Below the pieces are notes generated by a model that saw only the letters and a program-made list of their open reading frames with translations, was not told the origin of the DNA and made no database searches. The position numbers and the translations under genes were made by a program. Positions 1 to 8,339 of a stretch of 64,000 nt of DNA are shown piece by piece; within the stretch, counting starts at the first letter, position 1, and each line of letters begins with the position of its first letter. The stretch is from Litoribrevibacter euphylliae (GTDB lineage: Bacteria > Pseudomonadota > Gammaproteobacteria > Pseudomonadales > Litoribrevibacteraceae), in the NCBI RefSeq assembly GCF_042646085.1, contig NZ_JBHRSZ010000002.1, forward strand, positions 186,001 to 250,000, in the 5' to 3' direction.

Positions 1-71
1 CAGTGGAATCGCCCAATATTGATATCCATACTCAGCACGAACGAACTCTCAAAAACCAATCATGCCCTTTT

Positions 72-1094
72 TCAAGAGAACAATCGTTGCTTTATCGTCC
101 CGGACAATTGGGCCGGCATATCAGCACCTAACACCTGATCCACGTACCCCAACCAACCATGAAGACCACCAGTATGAATGCATAAAATACGAGATACTTT
201 CCCTGAATGATCAAAGAAACCCTGAGCCACTCTCTCTTTAGCAAATGCCATCAGTTTCAAGGTATAAACCGGATCCAGCAAAATACCTGTTTCTTTCAGA
301 AATTGATTCGCAAACTCAATTAATTCCGCATTTAACTGACCATAACCAGGCTGACGGGCATCGTAGTGTAATTGGTAGTTAGTGCGCTTTGGATCTGCGA
401 TGAAACGAGCAACTTCTTTGGTCAACCACCCTCTTTCAGGCTCGACCGATGTTTGACCAAACATGGATAAACCATGCACTTGAGGCTGATCAGCCCCACC
501 TGACATACCACGTACAATACCCGCCATGGTAGCCCCGGTGCCACACGCCACCAACACATGATCAAAACTTATTGTTTGATTCACCACTAACTCACCGATG
601 CTTTCAGCACCAAGAACACCCTCGTTATTACTGCCACCTTCTGGAATCAGGAAAAACTCCCCCACCTGATCACGATAAAAGGCCAAGCGGTCTTCGTCAT
701 ATTTTCGACGGTAATCCTTCCTATCAACGAAAAGCAATTGAGTTCCTGACCTTGCTACTTCAGCAAGCATGGGATTAGATTCGGGCGTCAATTCGTCACC
801 ACGGATAACAGCAACAGAGCTCAAACCAGCCTGAGCACAGGCCTTTGAGAATGAATAGATATGATTGGAAAACGCGCCGCCGAACGTCAGTAATTGCTGA
901 TACTCTTGCGTTTTAGCTTCAGATAAATTCTTGGCCAACTTAAACCACTTGTTTCCCGAGACATCGACATCCGTCAAATCCAACCGCAATAGAAACAGTT
1001 CGACAGAGGAACCATCAAGCCAACTCGGAAATACCTGCTCAACAGGCAGTTGCTGGATAAGTGAATCTATATCTAACGGATAAGTCGGAATCAT
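72..1094 (-). CDS. PLP-dependent ACC deaminase / D-cysteine desulfhydrase family protein
   Basis: This is a 340-residue fold-type II PLP enzyme of the 1-aminocyclopropane-1-carboxylate deaminase/D-cysteine desulfhydrase family, a cytoplasmic enzyme that would release ammonia and a keto acid (with sulfide if cysteine is the substrate). Visible motifs are SGNKWFKL, whose first lysine (about residue 49) is the expected Schiff-base residue, GGAFSNH just after it, PEGGSN in the middle, and the glycine-rich CGTGATMAG loop expected to hold the PLP phosphate. The first open codon is a TTG at 1106. I prefer the ATG at 1094 because GAG lies 7 bases upstream of it. The two possible substrates cannot be separated by eye. 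The 71 bases beyond the stop up to the window edge show nothing I can assign. Confidence 0.85.
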   Translation of the reverse strand: MIPTYPLDIDSLIQQLPVEQVFPSWLDGSSVELFLLRLDLTDVDVSGNKWFKLAKNLSEAKTQEYQQLLTFGGAFSNHIYSFSKACAQAGLSSVAVIRGDELTPESNPMLAEVARSGTQLLFVDRKDYRRKYDEDRLAFYRDQVGEFFLIPEGGSNNEGVLGAESIGELVVNQTISFDHVLVACGTGATMAGIVRGMSGGADQPQVHGLSMFGQTSVEPERGWLTKEVARFIADPKRTNYQLHYDARQPGYGQLNAELIEFANQFLKETGILLDPVYTLKLMAFAKERVAQGFFDHSGKVSRILCIHTGGLHGWLGYVDQVLGADMPAQLSGTIKQRLFS

Positions 1095-1171
1095 CAAAGT
1101 TCTCAAGAAAGCGAGAGAGCAGTATTTTCATTAGTTCAGGGGCATTAGTTCAGATGAATCAATTCAGGCAT

Positions 1172-1225
1172 AAAAAAGCCCCTGACTGTACACAGACCGA
1201 CAAAGGTCTGGTGAGCCAGAGGCTT
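1172..1225 (-). terminator. Rho-independent terminator of the coiled-coil gene
   Basis: On the minus strand the arms AAGCCTCTG and CAGGGGCTT can pair over 9 positions (one G-T) around an inner CAGACC/GGTCTG stem, followed by a run of six T. It starts 25 bases past the stop of the gene at 1250-2287. Confidence 0.75.
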
Positions 1226-1249
1226 TATAACAGAAAATCGAGGCGACAG

Positions 1250-2287
1250 TTAAGCGCGTTTTGATTCAATCGCGATCACGGTTGGCACATCATTTTCTTC
1301 CAACTCACGCATTTTCTTGTTCATCGTATTGCAAACACGCTTTAGTTGAACCAACTGCTGTGTCAGCAAATAGTTTTCGGCCTTGGTTTGAATTAATTCC
1401 ATTTGCTCTGCATTCCCTTCCCCAGTGGAAAGGTCAGCTATGTTTCCCACAGCACGTAGATCCTCCAGATGTTCCTTAACAACCTCTGCGTCGTCAATGT
1501 CCAACAAACGAGCTATTAATGCGACGGCATTGTTTAACTGCTGTTCACGCTTCAAATAACGAACTTTCAGCTGCTCAAATTTTTGCGAGAACATACGCTT
1601 ATGCTCGTTATACTGTATCTGGTCGTGACGACGGGCACGCTCCAAAGAATCAACCTTGTCTTTACATTCATTGGTCAATGCTTCGATACGGAAACGCTGG
1701 CTCTTAATAATTTCAGCCAATTTATCACGACGATTCTTGGACTCTTCACTTTCCACCAGAGGAGGCTGATTCTGAGACTGAGCATGACTTACTGCCACAT
1801 CAATGCAACCCATTGAGGTATGCTGACCAGCGGCCAATTGCTGATTGATATTCAGATCGTTCTGTTCAATTGCATGCTTCAAAATTTGGAAATGATTCAT
1901 TCCTGGCTGAATCGAAGGATCCCACATTTCCTCGCGCATTTCAGGCTGCGGACAACGAGTACGGCACACCAGCTGAATTGGGCCTGCGCCAAGATCCGGC
2001 CCCTGACCAGCAATTCCCATCAAACGACGCAATGGCAGACTCCAAGAGCGGTCTGCGTAACCGTGCTCATCAAAATCTATGCAAAAGAAAATAATTCCTG
2101 AAATAGTTAAATCAGGCTGAACATTCACATAGCAGCCTTTTACACGCTCATCCGCATAATCCGGCAGACACGAAACGTGGTCCAAAACGCCTTCAAACTC
2201 TGAGTAAAGCATCTGCTCTACAACTTCCGCGCCTTTAAATAAAAGGACAGCTTCAACAGTTGGTGTTGTATCGTTAGCGGAATTCAT
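1250..2287 (-). CDS. Conserved hypothetical protein with N-terminal globular domain and C-terminal coiled coil
   Basis: I do not recognise this 345-residue protein. Residues 1-130 look globular, with beta-rich segments and several cysteines. Residues about 180-265 and 300-340 are rich in E, K, R, Q and L in a heptad-like pattern, which predicts long coiled coils. There is no signal peptide or membrane segment, so it is probably cytoplasmic. The ATG at 2287 is preceded by GAGG at 7 bases. It stands alone between the deaminase homologue and fadH and has its own terminator. Coiled-coil proteins of this kind are often loosely annotated as chromosome-partitioning proteins; nothing here (no Walker motif) supports that. 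Confidence 0.8.
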   Translation of the reverse strand: MNSANDTTPTVEAVLLFKGAEVVEQMLYSEFEGVLDHVSCLPDYADERVKGCYVNVQPDLTISGIIFFCIDFDEHGYADRSWSLPLRRLMGIAGQGPDLGAGPIQLVCRTRCPQPEMREEMWDPSIQPGMNHFQILKHAIEQNDLNINQQLAAGQHTSMGCIDVAVSHAQSQNQPPLVESEESKNRRDKLAEIIKSQRFRIEALTNECKDKVDSLERARRHDQIQYNEHKRMFSQKFEQLKVRYLKREQQLNNAVALIARLLDIDDAEVVKEHLEDLRAVGNIADLSTGEGNAEQMELIQTKAENYLLTQQLVQLKRVCNTMNKKMRELEENDVPTVIAIESKRA

Positions 2288-2392
2288 GGGATGACCTCAA
2301 TAATCATTAAGCTATTGAGGCTAAGTTTAGTGCTTTATAGAAAACGAACTGTGACTTAGTTAGCAGGGAAAACTAAGCTCACGCTTATACAC

Positions 2393-2427
2393 CAACGGTT
2401 ACAAAAGCGCATGCTTTGTAACCGTTG
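2393..2427. repeat. Perfect 13-bp inverted repeat with 9-base loop
   Basis: Arms CAACGGTTACAAA and TTTGTAACCGTTG are exact complements around AGCGCATGC, itself nearly palindromic. It lies between the stop of fadH and the start of the coiled-coil gene. Neither strand shows a T-run directly after the stem, so it is not a canonical terminator. It may be a transcript-stabilising hairpin or an operator. A weaker 7-bp inverted repeat (CTTAGTT/AACTAAG) sits at 2355-2377. Confidence 0.6.
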
Positions 2428-2488
2428 TAATAATTGCAGAACGTCTTCCCCAAAGAAAAATAATTTTATAACTTTCAATAGATTAGCA

Positions 2489-4519
2489 TTATATCTCAGC
2501 GGCCAATCGTGACCCTTGATTGATTGCCCGCTTTGCATCCAGTTCAGCAGCGACATCCGCACCACCAATCAGATGAACAATTTTTCCAGCCGTTTCGAGC
2601 GATTCCTGAAGCTCTCTAAGCGGCTCCTGCCCCGCACACAGAACAATATTATCGACATCAAGCACTCGCTCTTCACCATTCACAAGCAAGTGCAACCCCT
2701 GATCATCAATCTTCCGGTAGTCCGCGCCATTGATCATGTGCACACCTTTCTTTTTCAAACCGGTTCTATGCACCCAACCTGAGGTTTTCCCAAGGTTCTG
2801 ACCAACCTTACTGGACTTCCTTTGAATAAGATAAACCTCGCGCTCAGACGGAGAAACCTCAGCCGGAACCACACCACCTCGATGCCCAACCGTAAGGTCA
2901 ACTCCCCACTCTTTCATAAAGAGGTCAATATCAAGACTCGGTTTTTCGTCGCCATGTGTAAGGAATTCTGCAGTATCAAAACCAATGCCACCCGCACCAA
3001 TGATGGCAACCTTCTGGCCAATAGCTTTGCGCCCAAGAATCGTATCCAGATACCCAACCACTTTTGGATGATCAATCCCTTCAATGGCAGGTACTCTTGG
3101 TGAAATCCCGGTTGCCAAGACAATCTGATCATAGCCTCCCGCAATAAGGTCATCCGCAGAGACACGTTTCCCAAGATGCAGATGAACGCCATGCTTTTCG
3201 ATCATCACCTTGAAGTATCTCAAGGTTTCATAAAACTCTTCTTTTCCTGGAATTCGCTTAGCCACATTAAACTGACCACCCACTTCATTCTGATCATCAA
3301 ATAAATCCACTTGATGCCCCCGCGATGCAGCCACGGTCGAGAATGACAATCCAGCAGGGCCAGACCCTACAACCGCAATCTTTTTCGGAGTACTTGTTGG
3401 CTCATAAACCAACTCTGTTTCATGACACGCTCGCGGATTCACCAAACAAGACGTCAATTTCATGCTAAAGGTGTGATCCAAGCAGGCCTGATTACAGCCA
3501 ATACAGGTATTAATTTCTTCCGGCTTACCTTCGGCTGCTTTTTTCACAAACTCCGCATCCGCTAAGAACGGCCGCGCCATGGATACCAAATCAGCATGCC
3601 CTTCGGCCAATACTTGCTCAGCCACTCCAGGGTCATTAATACGGTTTGTCGTCACCAAAGGAATCGTCACTTCGCCTTTTAAGTGCTGCGTCACGCGGGT
3701 AAATGCCGCTCTGGGCACTTTAGTCACAATGGTAGGAATACGCGCCTCATGCCAGCCAATCCCTGTGTTAATGATGCTTGCTCCGGCCTTCTCAATTTCC
3801 TTGGCCAATGCAACGACTTCCTTCCAATCACTGCCCTTTTCAATTAAATCCAACATTGACAGGCGATAAATAATAATAAAGTCATTACCAACCTTCTCTC
3901 GTACCCGTTTGACAATTTCGATAGGAAGTCGAATTCGATTATCAAAGCTTCCACCCCAACGATCCTTACGCTGATTCGTGTGCTCCACTATAAACTGATT
4001 TATGAAATACCCTTCAGACCCCATGATCTCAACGCCATCATAGCCTGCGGATTGAGCCAGCGAGGCACAATGAACAAAGGCTTCGATCTGCTGCTCCACT
4101 TCATCATCGGTTAGTTCATGAGGTTTGAATGGATTAATAGGCGCCTGGATCGCAGAAGGTGCAATCAGTTTTGGGTTATACGCATAACGGCCAGCATGAA
4201 GAATCTGCATGCAAATCTTCCCACCCTCTTGATGTACTCGCTCGGTCACGATCTTGTGATTGTCCGCTTCTTCTTGCGTATCCATCTTAGCGCCGCCTTG
4301 ATAGACCGCCCCTTCAGCGTTCGGGCCAATTCCTCCGGTAACAATCAAACCTACGCCACCACGAGCCCGCTCAGCATAGAACTCTGCCATTCGCTCAAAG
4401 CCGTTTTTTGCCTCTTCTAAGCCCGTATGCATCGACCCCATCAACACCCGGTTTTTTAGTGTGGTGAAGCCAAGATCCAACGGCTCTAGCATATGTGGAT
4501 ATTTTGAATTTTGAGTCAT
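2489..4519 (-). CDS. fadH: NADPH-dependent 2,4-dienoyl-CoA reductase
   Basis: This 676-residue protein matches the E. coli FadH architecture throughout. An N-terminal FMN-binding TIM barrel (about 1-370) carries GSEGYFINQF and GIGWHEARIP, which hold the catalytic tyrosine and histidine. The 4Fe-4S cysteines follow in CIGCNQACLD and the next SCLVNPRAC. The C-terminal FAD/NADPH part has VVGSGPAGLS and IIGAGGIGFDTAEF. It removes double bonds at even positions during beta-oxidation of unsaturated fatty acids, in the cytoplasm. The longest open frame starts at a TTG (4552). The ATG at 4519 has GGAG 9 bases upstream and begins where E. coli FadH does. It is monocistronic. Confidence 0.97.
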   Translation of the reverse strand: MTQNSKYPHMLEPLDLGFTTLKNRVLMGSMHTGLEEAKNGFERMAEFYAERARGGVGLIVTGGIGPNAEGAVYQGGAKMDTQEEADNHKIVTERVHQEGGKICMQILHAGRYAYNPKLIAPSAIQAPINPFKPHELTDDEVEQQIEAFVHCASLAQSAGYDGVEIMGSEGYFINQFIVEHTNQRKDRWGGSFDNRIRLPIEIVKRVREKVGNDFIIIYRLSMLDLIEKGSDWKEVVALAKEIEKAGASIINTGIGWHEARIPTIVTKVPRAAFTRVTQHLKGEVTIPLVTTNRINDPGVAEQVLAEGHADLVSMARPFLADAEFVKKAAEGKPEEINTCIGCNQACLDHTFSMKLTSCLVNPRACHETELVYEPTSTPKKIAVVGSGPAGLSFSTVAASRGHQVDLFDDQNEVGGQFNVAKRIPGKEEFYETLRYFKVMIEKHGVHLHLGKRVSADDLIAGGYDQIVLATGISPRVPAIEGIDHPKVVGYLDTILGRKAIGQKVAIIGAGGIGFDTAEFLTHGDEKPSLDIDLFMKEWGVDLTVGHRGGVVPAEVSPSEREVYLIQRKSSKVGQNLGKTSGWVHRTGLKKKGVHMINGADYRKIDDQGLHLLVNGEERVLDVDNIVLCAGQEPLRELQESLETAGKIVHLIGGADVAAELDAKRAINQGSRLAAEI

Positions 4520-4921
4520 TAGGGGATTCTCCAAACTAATCAACGGGCTCAATCTAAGAATTATTATTCATTTTTGTATGTATGAATTTAGACCCTGTTG
4601 ACCAGAGCTTCAATGCAGATTCCTCACAAGAAACGCACCAAAATAATGCAACAAACATATAACCAAGAACAATTTTGAACAGATTGAATCAACACGAGAG
4701 CACAACACTTAATACAAGTCAGGAAGGAAAACACAGCAGAAATAGTAGAAACAACGTTAAATACGTCGAAAGGCAGAGAAATTACAGAAGAAAATACAGA
4801 GACGAGAAAAACAAACCGGGGTTTTATCTAGCCGCATCCCCAGCAAAGGATGCTGGAGCGGCATACAAAAGATAAAAGCTTATAAAGCAACAAATTACAT
4901 CAAAAGATCGAATAACCTAGA
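4520..4921. other. Intergenic region between fadH and the acidic micro-ORF
   Basis: This 402-base A-rich stretch holds the fadH leader, with an imperfect dyad ATTCAT-N10-ATGAAT at 4566-4587 that could be an operator. At 4831-4862 there is an interrupted hairpin (GCCGC/GCGGC plus CCAGC/GCTGG) lying 60 bases downstream of the micro-ORF on the minus strand, without a T-run. Open frames here are rich in Lys, Arg and Asn, lack ribosome binding sites, and do not look coding. Confidence 0.5.
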
Positions 4922-5005
4922 TTACATCTCGACGCCATCGTCATCTAAGTAATCATCGTCATATTCATCAAAGTAGATATCTAGAAGATCGTCATTCATT
5001 TCCAT
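4922..5005 (-). CDS. 27-residue highly acidic micro-protein
   Basis: Not recognised. The frame starts at ATG 5005 with GGAG (in AAGGAG) 6 bases upstream, one of the better ribosome binding sites in the window, and ends at TAA. Eleven of 27 residues are Asp and three are Glu; the only other notable residues are three Tyr, one Phe, and scattered Leu, Ile and Met. There is no Lys, Arg or Cys. The composition would give a net charge near -14. It lies alone between fadH and the tRNA cluster. Possible roles are a small acidic regulator, a leader peptide or a peptide precursor. It is too short for homology calls by eye; the case rests on the ribosome binding site and the biased composition. Confidence 0.5.
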   Translation of the reverse strand: MEMNDDLLDIYFDEYDDDYLDDDGVEM

Positions 5006-5168
5006 TTTATTCTCCTTACATTAGAGCTTTGGACACGACATGCTTTGAATACAAGACAGTAAATACAAGTTGCATGCCAAAACCAAACAACAAAGAGATT
5101 ATTACGAAAATATTTCGAAATTATTACAACAAAAGAAGAATTTGAAAATTAAGAAAATAACTAAGAAA

Positions 5169-5178
5169 GGGGGGGGGG
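5169..5178. repeat. Homopolymer run of ten G
   Basis: Ten consecutive G on the plus strand (C on the tRNA sense strand) lie 8 bases beyond the CCA end of the last tRNA-Asp. Runs like this are prone to slippage and also to sequencing error. Confidence 0.8.
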
Positions 5179-5186
5179 ATAGAAAA

Positions 5187-5263
5187 TGGCGGAACAGACG
5201 GGACTCGAACCCGCGACCCCCGGCGTGACAGGCCGGTATTCTAACCAACTGAACTACTGCTCC
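5187..5263 (-). tRNA. tRNA-Asp (anticodon GTC), copy 1
   Basis: 77 bases including encoded CCA. The 7-bp acceptor stem pairs GGAGCAG with CTGTTCC, the anticodon loop reads CTGTCAC (GTC), and the T-loop motif GGTTCGAGTCC is intact. It is last in the Val-Asp-Val-Asp operon and identical to the copies at 5402 and 38921. Confidence 0.98.
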
Positions 5264-5318
5264 GCATTGTGACTATTTGGTGTTCTAACCATCTTTACTT
5301 AGTAACCAAATAAAGATT

Positions 5319-5394
5319 TGGTGGGTGGTACAGGGCTCGAACCTGTGACCCTCGCCTTGTAAGGGCGATGCTCTCCCAACTGAGCTAACCACCC
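5319..5394 (-). tRNA. tRNA-Val (anticodon TAC), copy 1
   Basis: 76 bases including CCA. The acceptor GGGTGGT pairs with ACCACCC, and the anticodon loop reads CTTACAA (TAC). It is identical to the copy at 5514-5589. The 55-base spacer to the next tRNA-Asp shares words with the spacer of the other unit, which supports tandem duplication. Confidence 0.98.
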
Positions 5395-5401
5395 AGTAAG
5401 A

Positions 5402-5478
5402 TGGCGGAACAGACGGGACTCGAACCCGCGACCCCCGGCGTGACAGGCCGGTATTCTAACCAACTGAACTACTGCTCC
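5402..5478 (-). tRNA. tRNA-Asp (anticodon GTC), copy 2
   Basis: Identical over all 77 bases to the copy at 5187-5263. Only 7 bases separate it from the following tRNA-Val, so the two must be processed from one transcript. Confidence 0.98.
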
Positions 5479-5513
5479 GTAACCAAATAATCTAAGCCGT
5501 ACCAAATAAAATT

Positions 5514-5589
5514 TGGTGGGTGGTACAGGGCTCGAACCTGTGACCCTCGCCTTGTAAGGGCGATGCTCTCCCAACTGAGCTAACCACCC
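5514..5589 (-). tRNA. tRNA-Val (anticodon TAC), copy 2
   Basis: Identical to the copy at 5319-5394; first gene of the four-tRNA transcript, about 70 bases downstream of a near-consensus promoter. Confidence 0.98.
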
Positions 5590-5658
5590 GGCTTAAATCT
5601 TCTTTTAAGATCAGCAACTTATTGTGATAAATCGCCGTTCCCTCAAGAAGTGGTGAGC

Positions 5659-5686
5659 ATTATACAGAGCGATCTTTGCCGGTCAA
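5659..5686 (-). promoter_or_regulatory. Sigma-70 promoter of the Val-Asp-Val-Asp tRNA operon
   Basis: On the minus strand TTGACC (5681-5686) and TATAAT (5659-5664) are 16 bases apart, followed by a G+C-containing discriminator as in stable-RNA promoters. Confidence 0.8.
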
Positions 5687-5782
5687 CAGCTTTTTTCAAA
5701 AAAATTACATTCTTAAGACAGATGATACTCATACTGATTACTTAGCAACCAAAACGGGCAAAATCGCTCATTTATCACACAC

Positions 5783-7921
5783 TTACTGCTGTTTTTTTAG
5801 TCGTTTCTGATTTACTAAACGCAATAATTGAGCGGTTGCTTCGGCATCACTCATCGCCCTGTGGTGATTATTTAGCTCAATTTCAAATTCTTTACTTAAA
5901 TTCGCCAAACCATAAGACTCGTATCCGGGATAAAAACGTCGCATTTCTTTTACTGTACACAACTTTGGCATAGCAAAAGATTCTTCTAGGCGAGCAAATT
6001 CAGCTTTTATAAAGCCATAATCAAAATTGACATTGTGAGCAACGAAGATACTGCCAGATAAAAATGCCTTAAAAGTATCTGCTATTTCAGAAAACACCGG
6101 TGCGTTTTGAACCATCTCATCGGAGATCCCGGTTAGATTGGTAATAAAGGCAGGAATATGACGTTCAGGATTAATTAAACTTTGCCAACGATCCACAATT
6201 TCACCTGAGACCACCTTTACTGCCCCGATTTCAGTAATGCGATGAGTTTCCTTTGTACCACCGGTCGTTTCAATATCCACCACACAATAGGCTTGATTAG
6301 GATCTGTGATCCACTCCACTCGACACACAGAAGAATGAAAGCCAGCTTCTTTTAACTTGTTCAATGTGACCAGCTGATTCGCTCTCAGTGAATCCCCTGG
6401 CGCTTTGACCTCCTCAAAGCGAACCCTGCCCTCTTCTACGATGGTGAGATCAGGAAAACCATCACTTAATTCATAAAAGCTCTTAGCCATCATTATTAAG
6501 AAACGATCCAACGCGTCCAGATCAATGTCCTTAATAATGCTAAATAGATTTGATAACAGATTGCTCTTCCAGCGAAACAGTCCATTGGGTTTTCCAAAAT
6601 GACTCGCTGCTTGTTTCGTTAAGAACTGAACATAGGCATCACGATCACAAATGATTGAACTGCGCTGTTCTATCACCAGTTGATGCAAAGAATAAAAGCC
6701 GCCATCTTTTAGACACCCCGGCATGACATCAAATTCATTACACAGGCTGTTGTCACTTTCAAAGAGTTCAGGCCAATAGGTCAAACCAAACAACGCACGC
6801 CAAAGCTCATTTTCTGTTTCGTAAGCGTTTACTCCATTCGCTCGATAGTAATTACAAACGCCCTGCTCCACGTTATGGCGAAACATTTCATCAATTGAAA
6901 TCACCTTGGCCGCTCGTAACACGTCGGTCAGTTTACTGGTACGTTTTTGATTAAACTTCCTAGCCAAAAAGTCTTCCGCAAACAACAACAGATGTTCAGA
7001 GCCAGGGTTTTCGATCAGGGCTTCTAAACGGGCTTGAACCTGTTCTGTTTCACCAAACTTATAAAGCAGTCGCAAACTACGTTCTTCAGATTCAGGCAAA
7101 GAGCATGCTTGGTAAAGGTTGAGCGCTAAGGTCTCATCCAGTCGCTCTAACTGTCGAGCCAGCTTCAAGGTGTAACGCCCATGTAAAAGTGTTGCCTGCT
7201 CGCCGTTAGGCTCCGGCAGTTGAGAAATTTCTTCCGCTAAGGCAATCCAATCCAAGTCACGCGGCTTTTTTAATAGCTGCAATTTCTGTGCGTAGATAAA
7301 GCTGGTTAATGCATCGTCTATAGACTGAAACCGAGCTTGAGCCTGAACTTGTTGCCCCTGAGTTTTCCTAACACCTAAATCACGCAAGGAAAACTGGTTT
7401 AATCGGCTATCCACATTCCCGAAAAACAAAAATAACAAATAGCTGAACTCAGGTTCGCACGCTTTCACCCAAAAGCCATCGAATAAGCCACACGACTCTG
7501 CTTGTTCAAATGTAATATTGGAAACAAGCACATCCACCAGCGCTTGTTTTTTATCAGACGACTTAAAAGAAACCTGCTGAGCCTTCAGAAAATTGCTGAG
7601 CTGATCTTTCGTAAAGTACGTTAGGCAAGCAGGCCAATCTCTTTCTGAAACAACCCGAATCAGACCTTTGGCTTCAAGACGTTGTAGCACCTCTGGAAGA
7701 TTGGGAATCTCATCGTATTTGAGCGTTTTTTGATGAATCACAGCAACATTACGATTCAGCAAGCGTACTAATAAACACTGGCTAGACTCATCCATTGCCT
7801 TATAGGTTTCAAGAAACATCCGATGCACAGCATCCAGCAAGTGGCCTGACACGGATTGAATGTAATCAAGGAATTCATTGAAATGGTCTAGATAGTATTT
7901 TTCAGGAAGTTCTTGTTTCAT
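5783..7921 (-). CDS. FAN1-like VRR-NUC nuclease fused to a C-terminal DEDDh 3'-5' exonuclease
   Basis: This 712-residue protein starts like bacterial FAN1 proteins: a helical N-terminal domain (LPEKYYLDHFNEFLDYI), a SAP-like DNA-binding stretch (about 100-137) and a helical repeat region. Next comes a VRR-NUC PD-(D/E)xK domain (about 487-540) with FPDL (Asp 491), EVK (Glu 504, Lys 506) and the following Q and CRVEW. Known FAN1 proteins cut flap and cross-linked DNA. Here about 170 further residues form a DnaQ-type exonuclease: VVDIETT (Asp 549, Glu 551), HNVNFD (Asp 634) and HRAMSD (His 687, Asp 692), a complete DEDDh set. I prefer ATG 7921, which aligns with FAN1 starts; an upstream ATG at 8005 overlaps hspQ and adds 28 atypical residues. 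It is divergent from hspQ. Interstrand-crosslink or flap repair with end resection is inferred. Confidence 0.88.
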   Translation of the reverse strand: MKQELPEKYYLDHFNEFLDYIQSVSGHLLDAVHRMFLETYKAMDESSQCLLVRLLNRNVAVIHQKTLKYDEIPNLPEVLQRLEAKGLIRVVSERDWPACLTYFTKDQLSNFLKAQQVSFKSSDKKQALVDVLVSNITFEQAESCGLFDGFWVKACEPEFSYLLFLFFGNVDSRLNQFSLRDLGVRKTQGQQVQAQARFQSIDDALTSFIYAQKLQLLKKPRDLDWIALAEEISQLPEPNGEQATLLHGRYTLKLARQLERLDETLALNLYQACSLPESEERSLRLLYKFGETEQVQARLEALIENPGSEHLLLFAEDFLARKFNQKRTSKLTDVLRAAKVISIDEMFRHNVEQGVCNYYRANGVNAYETENELWRALFGLTYWPELFESDNSLCNEFDVMPGCLKDGGFYSLHQLVIEQRSSIICDRDAYVQFLTKQAASHFGKPNGLFRWKSNLLSNLFSIIKDIDLDALDRFLIMMAKSFYELSDGFPDLTIVEEGRVRFEEVKAPGDSLRANQLVTLNKLKEAGFHSSVCRVEWITDPNQAYCVVDIETTGGTKETHRITEIGAVKVVSGEIVDRWQSLINPERHIPAFITNLTGISDEMVQNAPVFSEIADTFKAFLSGSIFVAHNVNFDYGFIKAEFARLEESFAMPKLCTVKEMRRFYPGYESYGLANLSKEFEIELNNHHRAMSDAEATAQLLRLVNQKRLKKQQ

Positions 7922-8003
7922 TGAATACTCAGGTCTTGCTCTATACTGATATGGATGCCAAATTCGGCGTATATTTAACCGACTTAGAAATGAAAAACAA
8001 AGC

Positions 8004-8315
8004 ATGACTGAAGCTCAGTTTTACATTGGCCAGATCATTCATCATAAACGATTTAATTATCGAGGCGTGATTTATGGTGTGGATTCCCGTTTCTCTCATT
8101 CAGAGGAATGGTATGAGATGATGGCAAAATCGCGACCACGGAAAGACAAACCTTGGTATCACGTCTTAGTCGATGGCGCAGAACACACCACGTACGTTGC
8201 TGAACAGAATTTAGAAGAAAGCAAAGATCTCTCGCCGGTAGATCATCCACTTACAAAAGAATTATTTAGAGAACACGATGGGGAGCGTTACCTCCCCATA
8301 AAAAGAATGAACTAG
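8004..8315 (+). CDS. hspQ: Heat shock protein HspQ
   Basis: 103 residues with the full HspQ/YccV (hemimethylated-DNA-binding domain) pattern: an N-terminal FYIGQIIHHKRFNYRGVIYGVD barrel-like core, the KPWYHVLVDGAEHTTYVAEQNL block, and a conserved C-terminal half. In enterobacteria HspQ is a Lon substrate and specificity enhancer, so its presence fits the lon gene at 39.5 kb. It is divergent from the FAN1-like gene, 82 bases apart. I looked for a sigma-32 box upstream and found none that I would defend. The stop is only 24 bases from the end of the convergent downstream gene. Confidence 0.95.
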   Translation: MTEAQFYIGQIIHHKRFNYRGVIYGVDSRFSHSEEWYEMMAKSRPRKDKPWYHVLVDGAEHTTYVAEQNLEESKDLSPVDHPLTKELFREHDGERYLPIKRMN

Positions 8316-8339
8316 GAGCAGTAAGCCCCTAGCCAAGCA

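Noticed and set aside
4566..4587. ATTCAT-N10-ATGAAT as a fatty-acid regulator site for fadH
   Set aside because: It does not fit the PsrA or FadR site patterns I know, and short A+T dyads are common by chance.
4675..4875. 66-codon plus-strand frame rich in Arg, Asn and Lys
   Set aside because: TTG start, no ribosome binding site, composition of A-rich noncoding DNA.
5299..5574. 91-codon minus-strand frame with an internal repeat
   Set aside because: It is the tandem tRNA-Val/tRNA-Asp region read as protein; the repeat is the tRNA duplication.
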